NCBI GenBank assembly: GCA_025351675.1 | Contig: JANXVK010000015.1 | Coordinates: 1 to 7,215 of the forward strand | DNA: 7,215 bases | Origin: Rhizobacter sp. | Lineage (GTDB): Bacteria > Pseudomonadota > Gammaproteobacteria > Burkholderiales > Burkholderiaceae_C | Direction of reading: 5' to 3' | Shown: piece after piece, positions 1 to 5,748 of the stretch | Numbering within the stretch: position 1 is the first letter of the stretch | How the letters are laid out: every line of letters begins with the position of its first letter | The notes under the pieces: generated by a model | The model's input: the letters and a program-made list of their open reading frames with translations, nothing else | The model's database searches: none | What the model was told of the DNA's origin: nothing | Position numbers and translations under genes: made by a program

Positions 1-354
1 CGCCGCGCGCAGGCGCTGCGGCAGCGACGGCGCGGTCAGTTCGTCGGCGAGCAGCACGTCTTGGGCACCGCGCTCGAGCCAAGCGAGCACGCCGGCCGCA
101 TCGAGCGTGGCGGCGACCACCAGGATCGCCACATCGCGCCCGGCCTCGGCCGCGATGTCGATCGCCTCCACGCCGTCGTTGAGCACCAGCGCGTCACAGC
201 CACCCTCGGCCAGCCGCGCCAGAACCGCGGCGCGGCGCGCGCAAACATGCAGGGAGAACGGGCCGAACGGCGAGGCGACAAGCGCGGTGGCCTGCAGCGT
301 GAGCTGCGTGACGATCTGCAGCGCAGCTCGCTCGTTGTCAGTGGGAGAAGACAT
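1..354 (-). CDS. N-terminal part of a protein with a degenerate receiver (REC-like) domain, truncated by the window edge
   Basis: An open frame of 118 codons reads from ATG at 354 to the window edge with no stop, so only the N-terminus is seen. The pattern resembles a CheY-like receiver. A beta strand ends in ALVLND (residues 55-60), where the phospho-acceptor Asp would lie. A later strand VAILVVAAT (75-83) follows, and then WLERGAQDVLLADEL (92-106), which matches the usual GAQDYLVKGEL stretch near the receiver C-terminus. The conserved Lys of that stretch is Ala103 here, and the N-terminal strand (ALVAS, 24-28) lacks the acidic pair. It may therefore be a non-phosphorylated pseudoreceiver. 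Such domains often precede PAS, GGDEF, EAL or histidine-kinase modules, but none is visible, so the function is unknown. The ATG is the first plausible start in frame; no clear Shine-Dalgarno precedes it. The gene lies 85 bp downstream of the tRNA on the same strand. Confidence 0.55.
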   Translation of the reverse strand, partial: MSSPTDNERAALQIVTQLTLQATALVASPFGPFSLHVCARRAAVLARLAEGGCDALVLNDGVEAIDIAAEAGRDVAILVVAATLDAAGVLAWLERGAQDVLLADELTAPSLPQRLRAA

Positions 355-439
355 GGCCGGAGAATAGCGCGGCGCCGTCGAGGGCGAGGTGCTGGTCTTC
401 CCCTGCGATGCGCGGCCGGCACGGAAGTCGGCCAAGCGC

Positions 440-513
440 TGGAGCGGGTGAGGGGAATCGAACCCCTGTATGAAGCTTGGGAAGCTGCCGTTCTGCCATT
501 GAACTACACCCGC
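440..513 (-). tRNA. tRNA-Gly, anticodon CCC
   Basis: A complete 74-nt cloverleaf can be folded by hand on the minus strand. The acceptor stem GCGGGTG pairs perfectly with CACCCGC. The D arm is GTTC/GAAC. The seven-base anticodon loop TTCCCAA gives anticodon CCC, which reads GGG. The T arm is AGGGG-TTCGATT-CCCCT. Discriminator U73 is followed by an encoded CCA (440-442). The anticodon stem, GCAGC against GCTTC, contains a C28-U42 mismatch next to its outermost pair, while the other four pairs are good. The gene sits 33 bp after the dacB stop on the same strand, so it may have its own promoter in that gap, read-through from dacB, or both. Confidence 0.97.
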
Positions 514-525
514 AGTTCGGGCGTA

Positions 526-531
526 ATTCTA
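526..531 (-). promoter_or_regulatory. possible -10 element of the tRNA-Gly promoter
   Basis: The minus strand reads TAGAAT here, five of six matches to TATAAT, ending 12 nt before the mature tRNA 5' end. It is followed by a GC-rich stretch (TACGCCCG), as is common in stable-RNA promoters. No good -35 box stands 16-18 bp upstream. A TTGAAG that overlaps the dacB stop codon is only 13 bp away, which is too close. The assignment rests on the -10 match and its position alone. Confidence 0.35.
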
Positions 532-546
532 GCGCGCACGGCCCCT

Positions 547-2037
547 TCAACCGTTCTTCGCCAGCCACGCCACCATCGCGTCGAGCGCGGGCCGGCCGGC
601 CGCCGGGTCGGCGCCGTTGACCATCAGCGCGACCGCGTACATCTTGCCGCTCATGCCGTGCACGTAACCGGCGAGCGCGCGCGTGTCGTTCAGCGTGCCG
701 GTCTTCAGGTAAGCCTGCCCGGCCGCCCTGCTGCCGACCAGCCGGCCCTTCATCGTGCCGTCGACGCCGGCGATCGGCAGCGAATCGAAGAATGCCTGCG
801 CTTGCTCGGCGCGCCACGCCTTGCGCAGCAGCTGCACCAGCGCGCGCGGCTTGGCGCGCTCGCTGTGCGACAGGCCCGAGCCGTTCTCGACCTCGATGTC
901 GCCATCGGCCAGGCCCTGGTCGCGCAGCCACAGGTCGATGGTGTGTTGCGCGCCCGCCAGCGTCGCCGGGCGGGTCGGGAAGCCGGGTGACAGCGACAGC
1001 ATCAGGTTGCGCGCGCCGACGTTGTCGCTGACCTTGTTGATGTCGCGCACCAGTTCGGTCAGCGGCTTCGAGCGATCGAACGAGAGCGGCGCGACCGGCT
1101 CGCCGTCGGCCGCCAGCGGGATCGGGCTGATGCCCGGCACCACCGGCGCCGAGACGACCTTGCCGCGCAACACCCCGCCGGTCGCGGCCCACATCGCGGG
1201 CAGCGCGCGGGCGGCGATGCCGCTGTCGGGCGGCGGTACGAAACTGACGGTGCGCGTGCCGCAGCTGGCGCCCCAGCTGCCCTGCACCACCACGGTGGCG
1301 CGGCCGTCGCGATCATTGCGCCAGCTCGGCGACGCGCTGCAGCCGCCGCCCATCGTGACGCGGTTGTCGAGCCGCACGTCGCTGAGCGCCGGCGTCAGCA
1401 GTACCGCGGCGCGCGGGCCGCGCGCGGGCCGCACAACCACGTCGAGCTGGCCTTCGTCGAGCGTCATCGCATCGGGCCAGACATGGCGCGGCTCGCCGGC
1501 CGACTGCATCGGCGTGCCCTTGTGGTCAGTCGGCTTGAGCTGGAAGGCGTAGCGGTCGAGCACGATGTCGCCCTCGATCTCGCGCAGGCCCTGCGCGTGC
1601 ATGCGCTTGAACCATTTCGCCAGATCGGCCGACGTGAGCTGGGCGTTGCCGCCGCCGACGATGAGCAGGTCGCCGACCAGTGTGCCGTCGGCGAGCGTGC
1701 CGAGCGCGAACGCCGAGGTGCGCCAGCGGTAGTACGGCCCGAGCAGGTCGAGCGCGGCCAGCGAGGTGACGATCTTGGTCGTCGACGCCATCGTGTACGG
1801 CTGGTCCGCGTTCAGCGCGAACGCGGTGCGCTCGCCGATGACCTCCTGCGCGTACAGGCCGAAACTTCTCGCGGGCAGGCCCGAGGCCGCGATCGCACTG
1901 GCGACGGCCGGCGGCAGGCCCGAACTCCTGGTCGCACTGGCGACGACCGGCGCAGCGCGCTTCTGCGCGAGCGCCGGGCTCGCGCCGAGCGCCGCCGCGA
2001 GCGCGACAGTGACCAAGGTGATGAAAGACGTCGACAT
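547..2037 (-). CDS. dacB: D-alanyl-D-alanine carboxypeptidase/endopeptidase, PBP4 (peptidase S13) family, exported
   Basis: This 496-residue enzyme should act in the periplasm, removing terminal D-Ala from peptidoglycan stems or cutting cross-links through an active-site serine. All three penicillin-binding motifs are present: STTK (Ser85, Lys88), SDN (337-339) and KTG (445-447). The family stretches ENGSGLS (384-390) and LPIAGVDGT (420-428) also occur. About 250 residues separate the first two motifs, the large insertion typical of PBP4/S13 enzymes. Start choice: ATG at 2037 places a classic signal peptide at the N-terminus, with a hydrophobic core and an AxA cleavage site at ALA-QK (after residue 24). 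An in-frame ATG at 2094 would put 19 extra residues in front of it. Cys233 and Cys259 in the inserted region could form a disulphide. A 13-residue tandem duplication follows the signal peptide. The gene is divergent from trmB, 127 bp away. No strong ribosome-binding site is visible. Confidence 0.95.
   Translation of the reverse strand: MSTSFITLVTVALAAALGASPALAQKRAAPVVASATRSSGLPPAVASAIAASGLPARSFGLYAQEVIGERTAFALNADQPYTMASTTKIVTSLAALDLLGPYYRWRTSAFALGTLADGTLVGDLLIVGGGNAQLTSADLAKWFKRMHAQGLREIEGDIVLDRYAFQLKPTDHKGTPMQSAGEPRHVWPDAMTLDEGQLDVVVRPARGPRAAVLLTPALSDVRLDNRVTMGGGCSASPSWRNDRDGRATVVVQGSWGASCGTRTVSFVPPPDSGIAARALPAMWAATGGVLRGKVVSAPVVPGISPIPLAADGEPVAPLSFDRSKPLTELVRDINKVSDNVGARNLMLSLSPGFPTRPATLAGAQHTIDLWLRDQGLADGDIEVENGSGLSHSERAKPRALVQLLRKAWRAEQAQAFFDSLPIAGVDGTMKGRLVGSRAAGQAYLKTGTLNDTRALAGYVHGMSGKMYAVALMVNGADPAAGRPALDAMVAWLAKNG
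1876..1953 (-). repeat. 39-bp imperfect tandem duplication inside dacB
   Basis: Two adjacent 39-bp units, 1876-1914 and 1915-1953, agree at 31 of 39 positions by hand count. The length is a multiple of three, so the frame is kept. In the protein this gives the 13-residue units [13 protein letters not shown] (residues 31-43) and [13 protein letters not shown] (44-56), directly after the signal peptide. The second unit runs into the start of the catalytic fold (RSFGLYAQ); the first is an extra linker copy. Confidence 0.85.
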
Positions 2038-2164
2038 GGCCGCAAGCCTAGCAGCCGCGGCCGCGCGGCTGAACCCCCGATCCGATGTGACCAACGCTGA
2101 GGCGGGGCCATTCCGTGCCCGCCGTCACAATGCGGCCTGCTCAATTCCCGCATCCACGCCACAG

Positions 2165-2863
2165 ATGACCGACTCGAACGACTCTGCCGACCGACCCGAG
2201 CGCCGCAGCATCCGCAGCTTCGTCGTGCGCGCCGGCCGCATGGGCCCGGGGCAGACGCGCGCGCTCGCCGAACTCGGCCCGCACTTCGCGCTGCCGTATG
2301 CGCCGGTGCCGTTCGACTTCGCCACAAGCTTTGGCCGCCTCGCGCCGCTGGTGCTCGAGATCGGTTTTGGCATGGGCGACGCGACCGCCACGATCGCACA
2401 GGCCTTGCCGGGCACCGACTTCATCGGCGTCGAGGTGCACACGCCGGGCGTCGGCGCGCTGCTGAAGCAGATCGGCGAGCGTGGCCTGACGAACCTGCGA
2501 CTGATCCAGCACGACGCGGTCGATGTGCTCGAACAAATGGTCGGGCCGGCCGCGCTCGCCGGCGTGCACGTGTTCTTCCCCGACCCGTGGCACAAGCTCA
2601 AGCACAACAAGCGGCGCCTGATCCAGCCCGCGTTCGTGCAGTTGCTGGTGAGCCGCCTCGCGCCCGGCGGCTACCTGCACTGCGCGACCGACTGGCGGCC
2701 GTATGCCGAGCAGATGCTGGAGGTGCTGTCGGCCGAACCCGCGCTGCGCAACCCCTTCGACGGCTATGCGCCGAAGCCCGACTACCGGCCGCTGACCAAG
2801 TTCGAGAATCGCGGCCTGAAACTCGGCCACGGGGTATGGGATCTGGTGTTCGTCAAACGCTAG
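2165..2863 (+). CDS. trmB: tRNA (guanine-N7-)-methyltransferase TrmB
   Basis: This 232-residue protein is a class I SAM-dependent methyltransferase that makes 7-methylguanosine at position 46 in the tRNA variable loop. The SAM-binding motif I is EIGFGMG (65-71), followed by the second strand [10 protein letters not shown] (86-95). The family signature [15 protein letters not shown] (137-151) contains the Asp140 and the basic cluster expected for catalysis and tRNA contact. The C-terminal signature is TKFENRG (211-217) with LGHGVWDL (220-227). The length is normal for bacterial TrmB. The frame stays open upstream to 1766 across the dacB promoter and 5' end, but homology starts after the ATG at 2165, which also clears the divergent dacB start. 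No Shine-Dalgarno is obvious. Its TAG stop overlaps the TAG of convergent uppP. Nothing is missing from the active site. Confidence 0.97.
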   Translation: MTDSNDSADRPERRSIRSFVVRAGRMGPGQTRALAELGPHFALPYAPVPFDFATSFGRLAPLVLEIGFGMGDATATIAQALPGTDFIGVEVHTPGVGALLKQIGERGLTNLRLIQHDAVDVLEQMVGPAALAGVHVFFPDPWHKLKHNKRRLIQPAFVQLLVSRLAPGGYLHCATDWRPYAEQMLEVLSAEPALRNPFDGYAPKPDYRPLTKFENRGLKLGHGVWDLVFVKR

Positions 2864-3687
2864 TCCGCCCAAGTGACGAGGCCGCTGTACGCGGTCACCA
2901 GCACGACGATGCCGAACACGATGCGATACCACGCGAACGGCACGAAGGTGTGGGTCGAGATGTACTTCAGCAGCCAGCGCACGCAGAACCATGCGGCGAC
3001 GAAGCTGACCAAGAAGCCGACCGCGAACATCGGCAAGTCGGCCATCGACAGCAGCGCCCGCTCCTTCCACAGGCTGTAGCCGCCGGCCGCGATCAGGGTC
3101 GGGATCGCGAGGAAGAAGCTGAAGTCGGTCGCCGCCTGGCGCGACAGGCCGAGCAGCATGCCGCCGATGATGGTCGCGCCGGATCGGCTCGTGCCGGGGA
3201 TCATGCCAAGGCACTGCACGAAGCCGACCTTCAACGCATCCAGCGGCGTCATCTCGTCGACATCGTTGATGCGCGGCGGCGCAGGATTCGCGCGCTTCTC
3301 GACCCACAGGATGATCAGCCCGCCGACGATGAACGCCGCCGCGACCACCGGGCCGTTGAACAGGTACTTCTTGATGCTTTTGTAGACAAAGAAGCCGATC
3401 ACCGCGGCCGGCAGAAAGCCGATCGCCACGTTGAGCACGAAGCGGCGCGCGCGTGCACTGCTGCCCAAGCCCATCACCGCACCCGACAAGCGCTGCCAGT
3501 AGACGATGATCACCGCAAGGATCGCACCGGTCTGGATCGCGATGTCGAACACCTTCGATTTGTCGTCGGTCATGCCGAGCAGCGAGCCGGTCAGGATCAG
3601 GTGGCCGGTGCTTGAGACCGGCAGGAACTCGGTGAGCCCCTCGACGATGCCCATGACCGCGGCTTTGAACAACAGGATGAGATCCAA
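2860..3687 (-). CDS. uppP: undecaprenyl-diphosphatase UppP (BacA)
   Basis: This 275-residue integral inner-membrane enzyme dephosphorylates undecaprenyl diphosphate and so recycles the lipid carrier for peptidoglycan and other envelope polymers. In this family, extra copies can give bacitracin resistance. The two catalytic regions are intact: [17 protein letters not shown] (13-29), with Glu16, Glu20 and His29, and PGTSRSG (164-170), with Arg168. Several hydrophobic membrane segments fill the rest (roughly 50-70, 84-104, 112-129, 188-206, 220-240 and 252-270). The length matches the family. The start is TTG at 3687: it begins the family's usual MDLILL N-terminus and lies 7 nt after a GGAG ribosome-binding site. 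No in-frame ATG is seen in the roughly 75 bp upstream that I read. The gene is convergent with trmB and divergent from the tetR operon. Confidence 0.97.
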   Translation of the reverse strand: MDLILLFKAAVMGIVEGLTEFLPVSSTGHLILTGSLLGMTDDKSKVFDIAIQTGAILAVIIVYWQRLSGAVMGLGSSARARRFVLNVAIGFLPAAVIGFFVYKSIKKYLFNGPVVAAAFIVGGLIILWVEKRANPAPPRINDVDEMTPLDALKVGFVQCLGMIPGTSRSGATIIGGMLLGLSRQAATDFSFFLAIPTLIAAGGYSLWKERALLSMADLPMFAVGFLVSFVAAWFCVRWLLKYISTHTFVPFAWYRIVFGIVVLVTAYSGLVTWAD

Positions 3688-3694
3688 GGAGTGA

Positions 3695-3698
3695 CTCC
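3695..3698 (-). promoter_or_regulatory. uppP ribosome-binding site (decides the TTG start)
   Basis: On the minus strand GGAG stands 7 nt before TTG at 3687, an ideal spacing. It supports the non-ATG start and is one of the two clear Shine-Dalgarno sequences in the window. The GGAG can pair with a CTCC just downstream across a three-base TCA loop (3688-3698), so the site might be partly masked in the mRNA. With only four pairs, that hairpin is weak. Confidence 0.7.
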
Positions 3699-3759
3699 GG
3701 GCGAATGTGCAAAGCGGCGATGTTAAACGGCGCCCCTCGGCGAGCGAGTACGTTGGCCG

Positions 3760-3774
3760 ATCCCCCGCGGGGAT
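3760..3774. repeat. short GC-rich dyad in the uppP-tetR spacer
   Basis: ATCCCC-CGC-GGGGAT is a 6-bp inverted repeat with a 3-bp centre. It lies about 73 bp upstream of the uppP start and about 50 bp upstream of the tetR -35 box. No run of T follows on either strand, so it does not look like an intrinsic terminator. It could be a protein-binding site or chance in GC-rich DNA. Confidence 0.4.
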
Positions 3775-3776
3775 AC

Positions 3777-3794
3777 GGGCCCCCTTAGTGGCCC
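3777..3794. repeat. second short dyad in the uppP-tetR spacer
   Basis: GGGCC (3777-3781) and GGCCC (3790-3794) form a 5-bp inverted repeat around an 8-bp loop, two bases after the preceding dyad. It has no T tract. The function is unknown, and the short arms make chance a real possibility. Confidence 0.3.
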
Positions 3795-3824
3795 ATGGCG
3801 GCCCAGCGCTCGGTCGACGCTGCC

Positions 3825-3853
3825 TTGACCTCCCGCACCCGCCCCGCTACATT
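3825..3853 (+). promoter_or_regulatory. predicted sigma70-type promoter of the tetR-adaptor-RND operon
   Basis: A -35 box TTGACC (3825-3830, five of six consensus matches) and a -10 box TACATT (3848-3853, four of six) are separated by exactly 17 bp. Transcription would start near 3860-3862, only about 10-12 nt before the tetR ATG. The last base of the -10 box is the first base of the inverted repeat at 3853-3872, so a repressor bound there would cover the polymerase site. Confidence 0.6.
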
Positions 3854-3872
3854 ACTGACCCATCGGTCAGTA
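3853..3872 (+). promoter_or_regulatory. predicted TetR-family operator (8-bp inverted repeat)
   Basis: TACTGACC (3853-3860) and GGTCAGTA (3865-3872) are perfect inverted repeats around CATC. Twenty base pairs in all is a usual size for the operator of a TetR-family dimer. The site runs from the last base of the -10 box through the predicted transcription start to the A of the tetR ATG, which fits autorepression of tetR and the efflux genes. No second full copy was found in the window, including near the uppP start; only half-sites occur elsewhere. Confidence 0.75.
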
Positions 3873-4579
3873 TGAAAAAATCCGCCGCTTTCCCTGCTGT
3901 TGCGACCGGCCCCGCCTCGACGCGGCGGCGCCGCAAGGAGGCCCGACCGCAGGAACTGCTGGTCGCGGCACTCGACCTTTTCGTCGAACGCGGGTTCAAA
4001 GCCACCCGCTCCGAAGACGTGGCCGCGCGCGCCGGCGTCTCCAAGGGCACGCTCTACCTGTACTACCCGAGCAAGGAAGAGCTGCTGAAGGCCGTGGTGC
4101 GCGAGAACCTCGGCGCACTGATCAACGAAGGCACCGACATCGTTGGCGGCTTCGAGGGCGACACTCGGGAACTGCTCGCGCTGCTGATGCACACGTGGTG
4201 GGAGCGCATCGGCAACACGCCGGCCTCGGGCATCTTCAAGGTCATCCTGACCGAGATGGGCAACTTTCCCGACTTCGCGGCGTTCTACATGGACGAGGTG
4301 ATCTCGCCCGGCCGCGCGCTGTTCACGCGGGTGTTGCAACGCGGCATCGACGCCGGCGAGCTGCGCCCTGTCAACCTGTTCGAAACCGTGCACCTGCTGA
4401 TTTTTCCGATGCTGATGATGTGCCTGCACCGACACTCGCTCGGACCCTGCCACCTGCCGATGCGCGAGCTCGACCCGCACAGTTTCATCGACACCCATGT
4501 CGACATCGTCGTCAACGGCGCGCGCCAGCCCGCACCGGTGGCCGCCACCAAACGCACCCTGAACCGGAAGACCGCATGA
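3872..4579 (+). CDS. TetR/AcrR-family transcriptional repressor, probable local regulator of the RND efflux pump
   Basis: This 235-residue cytoplasmic regulator has an N-terminal TetR DNA-binding domain at about residues 26-73: LLVAALDLFVERGF (helix 1), then TRSEDVAARAGVSKGTLYLY with the helix-turn-helix, then YPSKEELL (65-72). The rest is a mostly helical ligand-binding and dimerisation region of normal length, whose sequence gives no clue to the inducer. A basic tail (STRRRRK, 16-22) precedes the DNA-binding domain. The start is ATG at 3872. The frame is open further upstream to 3707, but that would run through the promoter and operator, and homology begins after 3872. No Shine-Dalgarno is seen before this ATG. 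Unlike many pump regulators, which are divergent, it is the first gene of the pump operon. Its TGA overlaps the adaptor ATG. Confidence 0.93.
   Translation: MKKSAAFPAVATGPASTRRRRKEARPQELLVAALDLFVERGFKATRSEDVAARAGVSKGTLYLYYPSKEELLKAVVRENLGALINEGTDIVGGFEGDTRELLALLMHTWWERIGNTPASGIFKVILTEMGNFPDFAAFYMDEVISPGRALFTRVLQRGIDAGELRPVNLFETVHLLIFPMLMMCLHRHSLGPCHLPMRELDPHSFIDTHVDIVVNGARQPAPVAATKRTLNRKTA
4566..4570 (+). promoter_or_regulatory. ribosome-binding site of the adaptor gene
   Basis: GGAAG lies 5 nt before ATG at 4576, inside the last codons of tetR. With the ATGA overlap, it allows both independent initiation and coupling to tetR translation. It favours ATG 4576 over the much longer open frame that starts inside tetR at 4195. 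Confidence 0.6.
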
Positions 4580-5742
4580 AACGCTGGATGAAATGGGCCA
4601 CCGCGCTGCTGGTGGTCGTGGTGATTGTGGTCGTGGCGCTGGGTGTGATGAAGAAGCGCAAGCTGGCCGCAGTAGCCGCCGCTGCACCGGCGAGCGCACC
4701 GCTCGCGATCGAGCTCGGCGCGGCCGACGTGGTCGCGCTGCGCGTGCAGCCGCTGATCCGCACGCTCGGCGTCTCGGGCGGCCTGAAGGCGGTGACGAGC
4801 GCGGTCGTGAAGACCCGAATCGCCTCCGAGATCAAGTCGCTGACGGTGCGCGAGGGTGACACGGTCAAGGCCGGCCAGGTGATCGGCCAGCTCGACACGA
4901 CCGAGTTCGACCTTCGCCTCAGGCAGGCCGAACAGACCGCGATCGCCGCGCGCACCCAACTCGATATCGCGAAGCGCGCATTGACGAACAACCGCGCGCT
5001 CGTCGAACAAGGGTTCATTTCGCCGACCGGCCTGGAAACCTCGGTCTCGACCGAGGCCGGCGCGCAAGCCAGCTACCAAGCCGCGCTCGCCGCGACCGAA
5101 CTCGCCCGCAAGGCGCGCGCCGATTCGATCCTGATCGCGCCGATCGGCGGCATCGTCTCGCAGCGCTACGTGCAGCCGGGCGAGCGGGTCGGCGTCGAGG
5201 CGAAGGTGGTCGAGATCGTCGACCTGTCCCGCATCGAACTCGAAGCCGCGGTCGCGCCGGATGACGTGGGCGCGGTTCAGGTCGGGCAGACCGCACAGCT
5301 GAGCGTCGACGGCCTGGGTGAGCCGGCGACCGCCAAGGTCGTGCGGATCAACCCGAGCACCCAGGCCGGCACGCGCGCGGTGATGGTCTACATGGCGCTG
5401 CAGCCGCAGGCCGGACTGCGCCAGGGCCTGTTCGCGCGCGGCAGCATCGAGTTGCAGAAGAAGGACGCACTGGTCGCGCCGGTCTCGGCGGTGCGCGTCG
5501 ATCAGGCGCGGCCTTACGTGCTGGCGATCCGGGGCGGCAAAGCGCTGCAGCGCACGGTCGAACTCGGCGCACGCGGCGAGGCGCAGATCGACGGGCGCGT
5601 GGAGAGCGCGGTCGAACTGATCAGCGGCGCCGCGGCCGGCGACACGCTGCTGCGCGCCAGCGCCGGGGCACTGCGGGACGGCACGGCCGTGAAGGTCGTC
5701 GTGCCGTCAGGTTCGCCCTCGGCCCTCGCCCCGCGCCCCTGA
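4576..5742 (+). CDS. RND efflux periplasmic adaptor (membrane fusion protein, HlyD/AcrA type)
   Basis: This 388-residue adaptor should link the inner-membrane pump to an outer-membrane channel. One N-terminal hydrophobic segment (about 8-24) after MKRWMK anchors or exports it. There is no lipobox cysteine, so it is not an AcrA-like lipoprotein. The two halves of the lipoyl domain are recognisable: SLTVREGDTVKAGQVIGQL (88-106) and APIGGIVSQRYVQPGERV (188-205). Between them lies an Ala/Gln/Arg-rich helical hairpin (about 111-184), close in size to that of tripartite-pump adaptors. A beta-barrel (about 220-294) and a membrane-proximal domain (about 295-375) follow, then a Pro/Ser-rich tail. The gene overlaps tetR by 4 bp (ATGA) and is followed after 6 bp by the pump, so it is clearly one operon. 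Substrates cannot be told from the sequence. Confidence 0.95.
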   Translation: MKRWMKWATALLVVVVIVVVALGVMKKRKLAAVAAAAPASAPLAIELGAADVVALRVQPLIRTLGVSGGLKAVTSAVVKTRIASEIKSLTVREGDTVKAGQVIGQLDTTEFDLRLRQAEQTAIAARTQLDIAKRALTNNRALVEQGFISPTGLETSVSTEAGAQASYQAALAATELARKARADSILIAPIGGIVSQRYVQPGERVGVEAKVVEIVDLSRIELEAAVAPDDVGAVQVGQTAQLSVDGLGEPATAKVVRINPSTQAGTRAVMVYMALQPQAGLRQGLFARGSIELQKKDALVAPVSAVRVDQARPYVLAIRGGKALQRTVELGARGEAQIDGRVESAVELISGAAAGDTLLRASAGALRDGTAVKVVVPSGSPSALAPRP

Positions 5743-5748
5743 CCCGCC

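Noticed and set aside
414..433. Inverted repeat GGCCG-N10-CGGCC after the tRNA, considered as its terminator
   Set aside because: It has only five pairs, a ten-base loop and no T tract in the tRNA direction, so it does not meet the pattern of an intrinsic terminator.
61..990. Plus-strand 309-codon open frame across the left part of the window
   Set aside because: It crosses the tRNA and is antisense to dacB and to the receiver-like frame, with an Arg-rich composition typical of a shadow.
338..1192. Minus-strand 284-codon open frame ending in a peptide like SSMAERQLPKLHTGVRF
   Set aside because: It is out of frame with dacB and runs through the tRNA; that peptide is the well-known artefact of translating a tRNA gene. 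The dacB frame explains the region.
1409..1432. Repeated GCGCGCGGGCC stretch within dacB
   Set aside because: It encodes an ordinary RPARGPRA segment and is explained by local GC-rich codon use; no longer repeat unit is present.
2038..2164. Search for divergent dacB and trmB promoters
   Set aside because: No pair of -35 and -10 boxes with acceptable spacing was found on either strand. A CACAAT at 2126-2131 lacks a -35 partner.
2141..3712. Minus-strand 523-codon open frame covering trmB and uppP
   Set aside because: It is antisense to trmB and out of frame with uppP, and rich in Arg, His, Gln and Asp, as expected of a shadow frame in GC-rich DNA. The real genes have full family motifs.
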